Origin: Marimonas arenosa
GTDB taxonomy: Bacteria > Pseudomonadota > Alphaproteobacteria > Rhodobacterales > Rhodobacteraceae
Reading direction: 5' to 3'
Length of the DNA: 64,000 nt
NCBI RefSeq assembly: GCF_030848945.1
Contig: NZ_JANHAX010000005.1
Coordinates: forward strand, 248,001-312,000
Shown here: positions 36,448 to 45,855 of the stretch, one piece after another
Layout of the letters: each line of letters begins with the position of its first letter
Numbering within the stretch: the stretch's first letter is position 1
Notes under the pieces: model-generated
What the model was told of the DNA's origin: nothing
The model's input: the letters and a program-made list of their open reading frames with translations, nothing else
The model's database searches: none
Position numbers and translations under genes: made by a program

Positions 36448-38964
36448 ATGATCCTGGCCCAACCGCTTCGCCTTGCACGCCGCGAGCTGCGCGGCGGCCT
36501 GCGCGGCTTCGCGATCTTTCTCGCCTGCCTCGCCCTCGGCGTTGCCGCCATTGCCGGCATCGGCTCGGTCCGCGCCGCGATCGAGGCCGGCCTGAAACGC
36601 GAGGGCGCCGCCCTGCTCGGCGGCGATGCCGAGATCGAGCTCACCTACCGATTCGCCAGCGAGGACGAATGGCAATGGATGCGAAGCCACGCCACCGCGA
36701 TCTCGGAAATTGCCGATTTCCGCTCCATGGCCGTGGCCGGCGATGACCGCGCGCTGACCCAGGTGAAATCCGTCGATGACACCTATCCCCTGGTGGGCCG
36801 GGTGGAACTCGATCCGCCGATCTCCTTGGCCCGGGCCCTCGCCGTCGAAAACGGCGTGCCCGGCGCGGTCATGGACCGCGTCCTCGCCGATCGCCTCGCG
36901 CTTGCCCCGGGCGAGACTTTCAGCCTCGGCGGCACCGAGGTGCGCCTGTCGGCCCTGCTCCTGCGCGAACCCGACAACGCCACCGGCGGCTTCGGGCTCG
37001 GCCCGCGCACACTGGTCGCCACCACCGCCCTCGATGGCACCGGTCTGCTGGCGCCCGGCACGCTTTACGAAACCAGGTATCGCATGGCTTTACCGCCGGA
37101 CGCCGATCTCGCGGCGCTGGAAACCCGGGCCAAGGCCGATCTCGCCCAGTCCGGCCTGCGCTGGCGCGATGCCCGCAACGGCGCGCCTGGCGTGGCACGC
37201 TTCGTCGAGCGGCTCTCGGCTTTTCTCATCCTCGTCGGCCTTTCGGGGCTTGCCGTCGGCGGCGTCGGCGTCTCGGCCGCCGTGCGCGCCTATCTCGCAG
37301 GCAAGACCGAAACCATCGCGACGCTGCGCACGCTGGGCGCCACCAACGCCACGATCTTCATCGCCTACGCTCTGCAGATCGCCGCGCTGTCGGCGCTGGG
37401 CATTCTGATCGGCCTCGCGCTGGGCGGCCTGGTCCCGCTCGCCCTTGCGCCGGTTTTGCAGGCGCAGCTCCCCGTCCCCGCCGTCTTCTCGCTCTACCCG
37501 GCCCCGCTGATCGAGGCCGCGCTTTACGGCGCGCTGACCGCCACCCTTTTCACCCTCTGGCCACTGGCACGCACCGAAACCATCCGCGCCGCCACGCTGT
37601 TTCGCGATGCGCTGTCCGGTGCGCGCCGGCTGCCCCGCGCCCGCTACATCCTCGCCACGGCCTTCCTTCTGGCACTGCTGATCGCCGCCGCAGGCGTCTT
37701 CTCCGGCTCCTTCCGTCTCACCGGCTACACTGCAGCGGGCCTGTTGGGCGCGCTGCTCATGCTAGCCGTCGCCGCCCTGCTTGCCCGCCTGCTCGCCCGT
37801 CGCCTGCGCCCGCTCAGCCGCGGCCGTCCGGCCTTGCGCTGGGCGCTCGCCGCCATTTCCGGCCCTGGCTCCGAGGCTTTGCCCGTCACCCTGTCGCTGG
37901 GGCTCGGCCTGTCGGTGCTGGCGGCTGTGGGCCAGATCGACGGCAACCTGCGCGGCGCCATCGCTCGCGACCTGCCGCAGGTGGCGCCGTCCTTCTTCTT
38001 CGTCGACATCCAGAAGGACCAGATGCCGGGCTTTCTCGGCGCGCTCAAAACCGACGACAGCGTCAGCAAGATCGAGCACGCGCCGATGCTGCGCGGCGTC
38101 ATCACCGAGATCAACGGCCGCCCGGCGCGCGAGATCGCGGGCGATCACTGGGTCATCCAGGCCGACCGCGGCATCACCTATTCCGCCACCCTGCCCGAGA
38201 ACACTCGTCTGACCGCCGGCGATTGGTGGGCCGAGGATTACACCGGCCCGCCGCTGGTCAGCTTCGCCGCCGAGGAGGCCGAGGAAATGGGCCTCAGCCT
38301 GGGCGACACCCTCACCGTCAACGTGCTGGGCCGCGACATCACCGCCACCATCTCCAGCTTCCGCGAGGTTGATTTCTCCACCGCCGGCATCGGTTTCATC
38401 ATGTCGATGAACCCCGCCGCGATCTCGTCCGCGCCGCACAGCTTCATCGCCACGGTCTATGCCAAGCCCGAGGCCGAGGCCCACATACTGCGTGACCTCT
38501 CGCAAAGCTTTCCCAACATCACCGCGATCCGGGTCAAGGACGCCATCGCGCGGGTCTCCGAGATGCTCGCCTCCCTCGCCGCCGCCACCGCCTGGGGGGC
38601 CTCGGCGACCCTGCTCACCGGCTTTCTGGTGCTGATCGGTGCCGCCGCCGCAGGCAGCCAGGCCCGCGCTCACGAGGCCGCAGTTCTGAAAACCCTGGGC
38701 AGTTCCCGCGCTCGCATCCTGCTCAGCTTCCTCGCCCGCGCCGCACTGCTGGGCCTGGCCGCCGGCGCCGTGGCGCTCGCGGCCGGCATCGCCGGCGGCT
38801 GGGCGGTCAGCCGGTTTCTGTTCGACACCGGCTTCGACGTGATCTGGACCGCCGGCCTCGCCATCGTGCTGGGCGGCGTCGCGGCCACGCTCCTGGCCTC
38901 GGTCGGCTTCGCGCTGCGCGCGCTGGCCTCGCGTCCCGCCCGCACGCTACGGGCCCGCGACTGA
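36448..38964 (+). CDS. ybbP: ABC transporter permease (YbbP-like, FtsX family)
   Basis: A roughly 838-residue permease of the MacB/FtsX superfamily. The N-terminus has RRELRGGLRGFAIFLACLAL with a first TM segment. A large periplasmic domain follows, then two clusters of three to four TM segments around 250-420 and the C-terminal 690-838, as in the duplicated YbbP layout. The tail ends ALASRPARTLRARD. GAGGCGGACCC precedes ATG 36448. It is the membrane partner of the ATPase encoded upstream. Confidence 0.88.
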   Translation: MILAQPLRLARRELRGGLRGFAIFLACLALGVAAIAGIGSVRAAIEAGLKREGAALLGGDAEIELTYRFASEDEWQWMRSHATAISEIADFRSMAVAGDDRALTQVKSVDDTYPLVGRVELDPPISLARALAVENGVPGAVMDRVLADRLALAPGETFSLGGTEVRLSALLLREPDNATGGFGLGPRTLVATTALDGTGLLAPGTLYETRYRMALPPDADLAALETRAKADLAQSGLRWRDARNGAPGVARFVERLSAFLILVGLSGLAVGGVGVSAAVRAYLAGKTETIATLRTLGATNATIFIAYALQIAALSALGILIGLALGGLVPLALAPVLQAQLPVPAVFSLYPAPLIEAALYGALTATLFTLWPLARTETIRAATLFRDALSGARRLPRARYILATAFLLALLIAAAGVFSGSFRLTGYTAAGLLGALLMLAVAALLARLLARRLRPLSRGRPALRWALAAISGPGSEALPVTLSLGLGLSVLAAVGQIDGNLRGAIARDLPQVAPSFFFVDIQKDQMPGFLGALKTDDSVSKIEHAPMLRGVITEINGRPAREIAGDHWVIQADRGITYSATLPENTRLTAGDWWAEDYTGPPLVSFAAEEAEEMGLSLGDTLTVNVLGRDITATISSFREVDFSTAGIGFIMSMNPAAISSAPHSFIATVYAKPEAEAHILRDLSQSFPNITAIRVKDAIARVSEMLASLAAATAWGASATLLTGFLVLIGAAAAGSQARAHEAAVLKTLGSSRARILLSFLARAALLGLAAGAVALAAGIAGGWAVSRFLFDTGFDVIWTAGLAIVLGGVAATLLASVGFALRALASRPARTLRARD

Positions 38965-39056
38965 TCGCGACCGGCGTTCCGCCTTGAAGCCCCGCGCCCG
39001 CGGTGTCATCCCTTGGCGATGCCCGCATCATGTCCCCGACGGAAGGTCCGCCGCCC

Positions 39057-39932
39057 ATGCCCCCCGAAACCCTGCCCCTGCCCGCCCCGCGCCTCACACC
39101 GGCACAGGAGACCAGCCTGATCCAGGCCGTCCGCCGCGCCGCCAGGGCCGAGATCCTGCCGCGGTTCCGCAACCTCGCCGCCGGGCAGATTTCCCAGAAA
39201 AGCGGACCGCAGGACCTGGTGACCGAGGCCGACACCGCCGCCGAGGCGCTGATCGCCCGCAGCGTCCTGCAGCATTTTCCCAATGCCGTCGTGCTCGGCG
39301 AAGAGGCCTATGCCGCCGACCCGTCGCTGCGCGACAGCGCCGCCAGCGCCGAGCTGGCGATCATCGTCGATCCGGTCGACGGCACCTGGAACTTCGCCCA
39401 TGGCGTGCCGCTGTTCGGCGTGATCCTCGCCGCCACCCGCTATGGCCGGCCTGTCTTCGGCCTGCTTTACGACCCGATCACCGACGACTGGATCACCGCC
39501 TCCGAAGATGGCCCCGCTTGGCAATCGGAAATCGCTGCGCCGTCAAAACGGCTCGCCACCTCCGCCGGCGGCGCGCTTTCAGCACTCTCGGGCATCGCAC
39601 ATGTCCCGCTGATGCCGCAGGACCACCAGGAAGCCTTCGCCCCGGTGATCCCGGCCTTTGCGCGCCTGAACAGCCTACGCTGTTCCTGCCACGAGTACCG
39701 GCTGATGGCCCAGGGCGCGGTGGATTTCGTGCTGTCGGGCGTCCTCAACCCATGGGATCACGCCGCCGGCGCCTTCATTGCCACCCGCGCCGGCGGCGTC
39801 GCCCGCTTCCTCGACGGGCGCGATTACGACATCTCGGTAACGGAAGGCTACCTGCTCACCGCCGCCAACGAGACCACCTGGCTGACGGTGCGCGACGTGA
39901 TCGCGCCGGGTCTCAGCCGCGACACCACCTGA
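39057..39932 (+). CDS. Inositol monophosphatase family protein
   Basis: A roughly 291-residue Mg2+-dependent phosphatase of the IMPase superfamily. Visible motifs are DLVTEADTAAE (about 52-62), GEEAY near 82 and IIVDPVDGTWNFAHG (about 103-117), the metal-binding DPxDGT core. The third metal/substrate block is WDHAAGAFIATRAGG. Members act on inositol phosphates, histidinol phosphate or PAP; the substrate cannot be named from sequence. The start is uncertain: ATG 39057 (MPPETL) with GAAGG upstream is preferred; 39030 or a GTG at 39003 are possible. Confidence 0.85.
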   Translation: MPPETLPLPAPRLTPAQETSLIQAVRRAARAEILPRFRNLAAGQISQKSGPQDLVTEADTAAEALIARSVLQHFPNAVVLGEEAYAADPSLRDSAASAELAIIVDPVDGTWNFAHGVPLFGVILAATRYGRPVFGLLYDPITDDWITASEDGPAWQSEIAAPSKRLATSAGGALSALSGIAHVPLMPQDHQEAFAPVIPAFARLNSLRCSCHEYRLMAQGAVDFVLSGVLNPWDHAAGAFIATRAGGVARFLDGRDYDISVTEGYLLTAANETTWLTVRDVIAPGLSRDTT

Positions 39933-39985
39933 TCCAGAGGCGCGCTGACGCGGGCAAGTCTGATTTGGCGCGCGCCGCCCCGGCC

Positions 39986-40154
39986 TTGGGGGCTCTGCCC
40001 CCAAACCCCCGAGGTATTTTTTGAACAGAAGAAGCAGGCAACCTCCGCACCACTGACGTCTGATCGCGCCGAGAAACCCCGGCTTGCCGCACCGACGCCG
40101 CCGGGCTTCTTCTGTTTTCAAATACCTCGGGGAGCGCGAGGGGCAGGCCCCTCG
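39986..40154. repeat. Inverted pair of an intergenic repeat element between convergent genes
   Basis: Two copies of the same element face each other between the IMPase gene and gcvP. Copy 1 (plus sense) is a hairpin TTGGGGG/CCCCCAA (39986-40004), then CCCCGAGGTATTT plus ..CAGAAGAAGC (40007-40035). Copy 2 is its reverse complement at 40105-40132, followed by a hairpin CGAGGGGC/GCCCCTCG (40137-40154). The CCCCGAGGTATTT...CAGAAGAAGC core is nearly identical in both copies. It probably ends transcription of both flanking genes. I recall similar strings at gene ends in other Rhodobacteraceae, so this may be a dispersed REP-like family. Confidence 0.75.
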
Positions 40155-40187
40155 CTCCGGCGCTGTCCACCGGCACCACGCTCGGCG

Positions 40188-43019
40188 CTACTCCGCCGCC
40201 TCGCCATAGGCCTCGACCGGCGGGCAGATGCACACAAGGTGACGGTCGCCCCAGGCGTTGTCGACCCGGTTGACCGGCGGCCAGTACTTGTCGACCCGGA
40301 AAGCGCCGGGCGGGAAGCAGCCCTCTTCGCGCGAGTAGGGCCGGTCCCAGTCCTTGACCAGGTCCTCCATCGTGTGTGGCGCGTTTTTCAGCGGGTTGTT
40401 GTCGCGATCCATGCGGCCGTCCTCGATGGCGCGGATTTCCTCGCGGATCGCCAGCATCGCGTCGCAGAACCGGTCGAGCTCGGCCTTGGTCTCGCTTTCG
40501 GTGGGTTCGATCATCAGCGTACCGGCTACCGGCCAGCTCATCGTCGGTGCATGAAAGCCGTTGTCGATCAGCCGCTTGGCGACGTCATCAACGGTCACCC
40601 CGGCGCTCTCGGCAAAAGGTCGCGTGTCGATGATGCATTCATGCGCCACGCGGTTGCCGGGCCCCTTGTAAAGCACCTCATAGGCCCCCTCCAGCCGCTT
40701 GGCGATGTAGTTGGCGTTGAGGATCGCCACCCGCGTCGCCTGGGTCAGCCCGGCGCCGCCCATCATCAGGATGTAGGCCCAGGAGATCGGCAAGATCGAG
40801 GCCGAGCCGTAGGGCGCAGCACTCACCACACCGGATCTCTCCGGCAGGTGCGGGATCAGGTGGTCCTTTACCCCGATCGGCCCCATGCCGGGGCCGCCGC
40901 CGCCATGCGGGATGGCAAAGGTCTTGTGCAGGTTGAGGTGGCTGACGTCGCCCCCCAGATCGCCGGGGCGGGAGATCCCGACCATGGCGTTCAGATTGGC
41001 GCCGTCGATATAGACCTGGCCGCCATGTTTGTGGGTGACCTCGCAGACCTCGATCACGGTTTCCTCGAACACGCCATGGGTCGAGGGATAGGTGATCATG
41101 CAGCCGGCCAGGTTGTCCGAGTGTTTCTCAGCCTTGGCGCGGAAATCGTCGAGATCGATATCGCCGTTCTCGGCCGATTTCACCGGCACCACGTCCCAGC
41201 CGACCATATGGGCGCTCGCCGGGTTGGTGCCGTGCGCGCTCATCGGGATCAGACAGACCTTGCGGTGCCCCTCGCCGCGCGCCGCGTGATAGTCGGCGAT
41301 GGTCAAGAGCCCGGCATATTCGCCCTGCGCGCCGGAATTGGGCTGCATCGAGAAGGCATCGTAGCCGGTGATCTTGCACAGCTTGGCCGAAAGATCGCCG
41401 ATCAGCTCGTGATAGCCCTGCGCCTGATCATCTGGACAATACGGGTGCATCATCGAGAACTCGCGCCAGCTCACCGGCATCATTTCGGCTGCGGAATTGA
41501 GCTTCATCGTGCACGATCCCAACGGGATCATCGCCCGGTCGAGCGCCAGGTCGCGGTCAGCCAGCCGCCGCATGTAGCGCATCATTTCGGTCTCGGCCCG
41601 GTTCATGTGGAACACCGGGTGTGTCAGGTAATCGGTCGCACGATGCATCGCCTGCGGAACCCGGTATTCCGGCGTGAAATCGTCATCCTTGCGCACGATT
41701 CCGAAGGCCCGCCAGACCGCCTCGATATCCTCGGGCCGCACCGCTTCGTCGAGCGAGATGCCCACCCGCCGCTCGCCGACGGCGCGCAGGTTCACGCCTT
41801 CGTCGACCGCCGATTTCATCACCGCCGCCTGCAGCGGCCCGACATCGACCGTGATCGTGTCGAAGAACACCTTCGGGTCGACCTTGAAGCCGTTTTCTTC
41901 CAGCCCCTTGGCCAACCGCACGGTCTTGCGGTGAATCCGCTGGGCGATGGCCTTCAGCCCCTCGGGGCCGTGATAGACCGCATACATCCCCGCCATCACC
42001 GCCAAGAGCGCTTGCGCCGTGCAGACATTCGAGGTCGCCTTTTCCCGCCGAATATGCTGTTCGCGGGTCTGCAGCGCCAGCCGGTAGGCGCGATTGCCGT
42101 GACTGTCGATCGACACCCCCACCAGACGACCGGGCATGGCGCGCTTATAGACGTCACGGCAGGACATATAGGCCGCGTGCGGCCCGCCATAGCCCATCGG
42201 CACGCCGAAGCGCTGAGTGTTTCCGACGGCAATATCTGCGCCCATCGCGCCCGGCTCCTTGAGCAGCGTCAGCGCCAGAATGTCGGCAGCCATGATGGCG
42301 ATGGCCTTGTTTTCATGCAGCTTTTCGATCTGCGCGGAGAAGTCGCGCACATGGCCATAGGTGCCGGGATACTGGAAGATTGCACCGAACACCTTGCTGG
42401 CGTCCATCTTGTCGGGGTTGCCAACGATCACCTTTATGCCCAGCGGCTTGGCCCGCGTCTTGATCACCGCGATGTTCTGCGGGTGGCAATCGCGATCGAC
42501 AAAAAACGCCGTTGCCTTCGACTTCGCTACCCTTTGCGCCATGGTCATCGCCTCGGCACAGGCGGTGGCTTCGTCCAGCAGCGAGGCGTTGGCGATCTCG
42601 AGCCCGGTCAGGTCGCTCACCATGGTCTGGAAATTCAGCAGCGCCTCCAGACGACCCTGCGAGATCTCCGGCTGGTAGGGGGTGTAGGCGGTGTACCAGG
42701 CCGGGTTCTCCAGGATGTTGCGCTGGATCGCCGGCGGCGTCACCGTGCCCGAATACCCCATGCCGATCAGCGACTTCAGCACCTTGTTCTTGGCCGCGGT
42801 GATGCGCATGAAATGCAAAAGCTCGCGCTCCGACTTGGCCTTGCCGATCTCCAGCGGCTCCTTTTGCCGGATCGCCTTCGGCACCGTCTGCTCGATCAGC
42901 GCGTCGAGGCTTTCGACGTCCAGAACCTTCAACATCTCGGCCATCTCTACCGGGCTCGGCCCGATATGGCGGCGGTTGGCGAAATCGTAGGGCAGGTAAT
43001 CGGTCGGTGTGAACGGCAT
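40188..43019 (-). CDS. gcvP: Glycine dehydrogenase (decarboxylating), P-protein
   Basis: A 943-residue PLP enzyme that decarboxylates glycine and passes the aminomethyl group to the lipoyl arm of GcvH. The length matches the fused P1/P2 single-chain form. The C-terminal half has the PLP-lysine block [20 protein letters not shown], and [12 protein letters not shown] precedes it. The N-terminal half carries the inactive pseudo-P1 domain beginning [16 protein letters not shown]. It is last in the gcv operon and converges with the IMPase gene over the repeat element. Confidence 0.96.
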   Translation of the reverse strand: MPFTPTDYLPYDFANRRHIGPSPVEMAEMLKVLDVESLDALIEQTVPKAIRQKEPLEIGKAKSERELLHFMRITAAKNKVLKSLIGMGYSGTVTPPAIQRNILENPAWYTAYTPYQPEISQGRLEALLNFQTMVSDLTGLEIANASLLDEATACAEAMTMAQRVAKSKATAFFVDRDCHPQNIAVIKTRAKPLGIKVIVGNPDKMDASKVFGAIFQYPGTYGHVRDFSAQIEKLHENKAIAIMAADILALTLLKEPGAMGADIAVGNTQRFGVPMGYGGPHAAYMSCRDVYKRAMPGRLVGVSIDSHGNRAYRLALQTREQHIRREKATSNVCTAQALLAVMAGMYAVYHGPEGLKAIAQRIHRKTVRLAKGLEENGFKVDPKVFFDTITVDVGPLQAAVMKSAVDEGVNLRAVGERRVGISLDEAVRPEDIEAVWRAFGIVRKDDDFTPEYRVPQAMHRATDYLTHPVFHMNRAETEMMRYMRRLADRDLALDRAMIPLGSCTMKLNSAAEMMPVSWREFSMMHPYCPDDQAQGYHELIGDLSAKLCKITGYDAFSMQPNSGAQGEYAGLLTIADYHAARGEGHRKVCLIPMSAHGTNPASAHMVGWDVVPVKSAENGDIDLDDFRAKAEKHSDNLAGCMITYPSTHGVFEETVIEVCEVTHKHGGQVYIDGANLNAMVGISRPGDLGGDVSHLNLHKTFAIPHGGGGPGMGPIGVKDHLIPHLPERSGVVSAAPYGSASILPISWAYILMMGGAGLTQATRVAILNANYIAKRLEGAYEVLYKGPGNRVAHECIIDTRPFAESAGVTVDDVAKRLIDNGFHAPTMSWPVAGTLMIEPTESETKAELDRFCDAMLAIREEIRAIEDGRMDRDNNPLKNAPHTMEDLVKDWDRPYSREEGCFPPGAFRVDKYWPPVNRVDNAWGDRHLVCICPPVEAYGEAAE

Positions 43020-43032
43020 CGCTTGCCTCCGG

Positions 43033-43401
43033 TCAGTCGGCGCCTTCCGGCGCGTGGGTCAAAACGTTGATCAGATGCCCCGCGGGATCGCGGAGGAAAA
43101 AACGGCGCACGCCCCAGGGCTCGTCGACGGGGCCATATTCGGGTTCCACCCCCAGCGCCGCCGCCCGCGCCATCGTGTCGGCCAGATCGTCGACCTCGAT
43201 CGACAGCGCCGGCACCGGGGTGCCCGAGCCGCCTGCGCTGGCCAGGCTCAGCTGAACCCGCTGCCCTGCGCCGCGGCCCGCCAGCGTGACGAAAAAGCCT
43301 TGGTCCATCGCGGTTTCCAGTCCGAACACCTGTTGATAGAACGCGGCCACCTCCGCTGGCCGCGCCGCTTCCAGATCGGCGACGATCCTGACGACGGCCA
43401 T
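43033..43401 (-). CDS. VOC (glyoxalase/bleomycin-resistance) superfamily protein
   Basis: A 122-residue single VOC domain: [20 protein letters not shown] at the start, [15 protein letters not shown] in the middle and [16 protein letters not shown] at the end. This is the typical betaalphabetabetabeta pattern with a C-terminal metal-site-like Asp/His region. It lies three bases after gcvH and 13 bases before gcvP, so it is part of the glycine cleavage transcript. Function is unknown; a role in detoxifying or sensing a by-product of glycine cleavage is speculation. Confidence 0.8.
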   Translation of the reverse strand: MAVVRIVADLEAARPAEVAAFYQQVFGLETAMDQGFFVTLAGRGAGQRVQLSLASAGGSGTPVPALSIEVDDLADTMARAAALGVEPEYGPVDEPWGVRRFFLRDPAGHLINVLTHAPEGAD

Positions 43402-43404
43402 GGC

Positions 43405-43764
43405 TCAGCCGATGAACTTCTTGTACCCGGCCTCGTCCATGTAATCGTCCATGGGCGACAGGTCGGATGCCTTCATCTTGAAGAACCAGGCATCACCCAG
43501 CGGGTCCTCGTTAACCTTGCCGGGATCGTCGACGATGGCGTCGTTGATTTCCACGATTTCGCCGTCGAGCGGCGCCAGGATGTCACTGGCCGCCTTGACG
43601 CTTTCGATCACGCAGATCTCATCGTCCTTGGCGACTTCGGCGCCGACCTCGGGCAGTTCCACGAACACCACGTCGCCCAGCTGTTCGCTGGCATGTTCAG
43701 TGATGCCCACCACGATCAGCCCGTCCTCTTCCCGCAGCCATTCATGTTCTTCGGTATATTTCAT
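43405..43764 (-). CDS. gcvH: Glycine cleavage system H-protein
   Basis: A 119-residue lipoyl carrier that shuttles the aminomethyl group between P-, T- and L-proteins. The N-terminus is [13 protein letters not shown]. The lipoylation site is in [17 protein letters not shown] (Lys about 61), and GDAWFFKMK comes near the end. It sits between gcvT and the VOC gene. Confidence 0.96.
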   Translation of the reverse strand: MKYTEEHEWLREEDGLIVVGITEHASEQLGDVVFVELPEVGAEVAKDDEICVIESVKAASDILAPLDGEIVEINDAIVDDPGKVNEDPLGDAWFFKMKASDLSPMDDYMDEAGYKKFIG

Positions 43765-43785
43765 TTGGCAAAGGTCCCCCTTGGT

Positions 43786-44904
43786 TCACCGTTTGAAAGT
43801 CGCCGGCGTGAACGGCAGCTCGGCCACCGCCACGGGCAGGCGCTTGCCCCTGACCTCACCGTAAAGGGCCGTGCCGATTCCGGAAAGATCGCTGGGCACA
43901 TAGCCCATCGCCATCGGCGCCTCGATGGTCGGGCCATAGGCGCCCGAGGTCACTTCGCCGATCGCTTCGCCGCCCTCGGCGGCAGCAAAAAGCTGGGTAC
44001 CCGCCCGCATCGGCGCGCGGCCCTCGGGCCGCAGCCCGACCCGGCGCCGCGCGGCACCGGCTTCCAGCTCGTCCAGAATGCGCGCCGCGCCGGGAAAACC
44101 GCCCTCGCGGTCGCCGCCCCGGCGCCGCACCTTCTGGATCGCCCATTCCAGAGCTGCCTCGACCGGGCTGGTGGTGGTGTCGATGTCGCTGCCGTACAGG
44201 CAGAGCCCTGCCTCCAGCCTCAGCGAATCCCGCGCCCCCAGTCCGATCGGCTCGACACCGTCTTCCGACAACAGCACCCGCGCCAAGTTCTCGGCATGGC
44301 CCTCAGCCACCGAGATCTCGAACCCGTCCTCGCCAGTATAACCCGAACGCGATATCCACAGCTCGTCGAACACGCTGTCGGTCACGATCACGTCCATGAA
44401 GCGCATGCCCTTCACCGCCGGTGCAATTGCCTCCAGCGCCTCTTCCGCCCGCGGTCCCTGCAGCGCCAGCAGCGCCCGGTCGGTCACTTCCTCGACCGTA
44501 CAGCCGGTCAGATGTTTCCGCATGTGGGCAATGTCGTTGTCTTTGCAGGCGGCATTGACCACCACGAACAGATGATCGCCGCGATTGGCAATCATAAGAT
44601 CATCTAATATACAACCAGATGTATCGGTAAAGAATGCATAGCGCTGCCGCCCCTCGGCCAGCCCGGCAATGCTCTGCGGCACCAGCGCCTCGAACGCTGC
44701 GGCGCCGTTCTCGCCGTCGCCCCGGACGATCACCTGGCCCATGTGGCTGACGTCGAACAGCCCGGCCGCGGCCCGCGTATGCAAATGCTCCTTCAGCACG
44801 CCCATCGGGTACTGCACCGGCATCTCGTAACCGGCAAACGGCACCATCTTGGCTCCCAGCTCAAGGTGCAGATTGTGCAGGCAGGTCCGCCGCAGCTCAG
44901 ACAT
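43786..44904 (-). CDS. gcvT: Aminomethyltransferase, T-protein
   Basis: A 372-residue enzyme that transfers the methylene group from aminomethyl-lipoyl GcvH to tetrahydrofolate and releases ammonia. GcvT marks are FAGYEMPVQYPMGVLKEH (about 22-39), DVSHMGQ (about 51-57), SRSGYTGEDGFEI (about 186-198) and GLGARDSLRLEAGLCLYG (about 228-245). GGGAG lies nine bases before the ATG. It is the first gene of the operon and about 90 bases downstream of the riboswitch. Confidence 0.95.
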   Translation of the reverse strand: MSELRRTCLHNLHLELGAKMVPFAGYEMPVQYPMGVLKEHLHTRAAAGLFDVSHMGQVIVRGDGENGAAAFEALVPQSIAGLAEGRQRYAFFTDTSGCILDDLMIANRGDHLFVVVNAACKDNDIAHMRKHLTGCTVEEVTDRALLALQGPRAEEALEAIAPAVKGMRFMDVIVTDSVFDELWISRSGYTGEDGFEISVAEGHAENLARVLLSEDGVEPIGLGARDSLRLEAGLCLYGSDIDTTTSPVEAALEWAIQKVRRRGGDREGGFPGAARILDELEAGAARRRVGLRPEGRAPMRAGTQLFAAAEGGEAIGEVTSGAYGPTIEAPMAMGYVPSDLSGIGTALYGEVRGKRLPVAVAELPFTPATFKR

Positions 44905-44995
44905 CGCTCATCGCTCCCTTCCGGGCCGGGTCAGTCTCGTCGTGGTCATTCATCCGGCATCCTTCCTGCGTCCCGTGACGGCGCAACCCGATGCC

Positions 44996-45150
44996 CCCTC
45001 TGTCCCTTCGCCTGAGATCGTTATCCCTTCGGCGCCCCGGCCGTGCCCGGGATCTCTCCAGAGTCTCGATACGCAGGGCCGGTCCCTTTGGCCTGAGAGT
45101 TTCCGGGGCGGTTGCTCCTTCGGCACCGTGCGGTCACGGTTCTCCCGATC
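44996..45150 (-). promoter_or_regulatory. Tandem glycine riboswitch (minus strand, upstream of gcvT)
   Basis: On the minus strand, two aptamers in tandem show the conserved glycine-riboswitch cores. Aptamer 1 (about 45150-45065) has CGGGAGA, then GTGCCGAAGGAGCAA and CTCTCAGGCCAAAGGGAC. A linker contains CTCTGGAGAG. Aptamer 2 (about 45060-44996) has GCGCCGAAGGGATAA and ATCTCAGGCGAAGGGAC. The order and spacing match the tandem type that switches gcv genes on with glycine. It is placed between the promoter and gcvT. Exact ends are approximate, since they are read by motif and not by a covariance search. Confidence 0.9.
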
Positions 45151-45271
45151 CTGCGGTCGCGCATACACTAGTATACCGCACACCGTCCCGCAAGGGCGAT
45201 GCGTTCCCGACAATTATCGTTTGCTTCATGTTGAACTTGCGCGTGCCCTCATCGACGCACGCGGGCAAATT

Positions 45272-45757
45272 TCAGTCGGCTTGCGCTTCCGACGCGCGCT
45301 TGCCCGTCCGCGCCGCACTGCAGCCGCCCGAAGCCATGATCGCCTTCAGCGGATCGTTGTCGCAAACCAGCGTATCGAGCGTCACCTCGTCGAGATGGGC
45401 ATAGAACGCTTCGGCGGCATCCTGGATGGCCAGTCGCAGCCGGCAGGCATCAATCAGCGGACAGGTATTGTCGACGTCGGCAAAGCACTCGGTCAGCGGC
45501 ACATGGCTTTCCAGCGCCCGGAATACGTCACCGATCACGATGTCACGCGATGGCCGGCCCAGCTCCAGCCCGCCGTTGCGGCCGCGCTGGGTATGCAGAT
45601 AGCCCAACTGCCCCAGCTGGTTGATCACCTGCGCCAAGTGGTTCTCGGACGTGTTGCAGCACTCGGCGATCTCGGCCTTGGTCACCAATCGCCCACGATT
45701 GACCTCACAGAACATGAGGACGCGAATGGCGATATTGGTTCTCTTGGTGATCCGCAC
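45272..45757 (-). CDS. Rrf2-family transcriptional regulator (NsrR-like, Fe-S)
   Basis: A 161-residue winged-helix regulator. The N-terminal block MRITKRTNIAIRVLMFC and the HTH near 25-60 (IAECCNTSENHLAQVINQL) are typical of Rrf2. Three cysteines CFADVDNTCPLIDACRL at about 91, 99 and 105 match the cluster pattern of NsrR/IscR-type proteins, closest to NsrR by the C-terminal ACRL. It therefore probably senses nitric oxide or redox state through a 2Fe-2S or 4Fe-4S cluster. The promoter side carries a perfect FNR box (45822-45835). It is adjacent to the divergent gamma-glutamylcyclotransferase gene. Confidence 0.85.
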   Translation of the reverse strand: MRITKRTNIAIRVLMFCEVNRGRLVTKAEIAECCNTSENHLAQVINQLGQLGYLHTQRGRNGGLELGRPSRDIVIGDVFRALESHVPLTECFADVDNTCPLIDACRLRLAIQDAAEAFYAHLDEVTLDTLVCDNDPLKAIMASGGCSAARTGKRASEAQAD

Positions 45758-45821
45758 GCGGCCGGCCTCCGTCGATGAGAAAAAGGTGAAGGAGTCATAC
45801 GTGTTTTAATCGCATACCTGT

Positions 45822-45835
45822 TTGACATGGATCAA
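45822..45835. promoter_or_regulatory. FNR/FnrL box in the divergent promoter
   Basis: TTGACATGGATCAA matches the consensus TTGAY-N4-RTCAA exactly. Its centre is about 71 bases upstream of the Rrf2 start and 27 bases before the opposite start. If it works as an activator site at -41.5, the Rrf2 transcript would begin near 45787. This suggests oxygen control of the NsrR-like regulator. Confidence 0.75.
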
Positions 45836-45855
45836 TCCATGGGCAAATTGGCCGC

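Noticed and set aside
40239..43070. A 943-aa open frame on the plus strand across gcvP
   Set aside because: It is the antisense shadow of gcvP in GC-rich DNA. It is rich in His/Arg/Gly/Asp with no known domain, and no ribosome-binding site fits.
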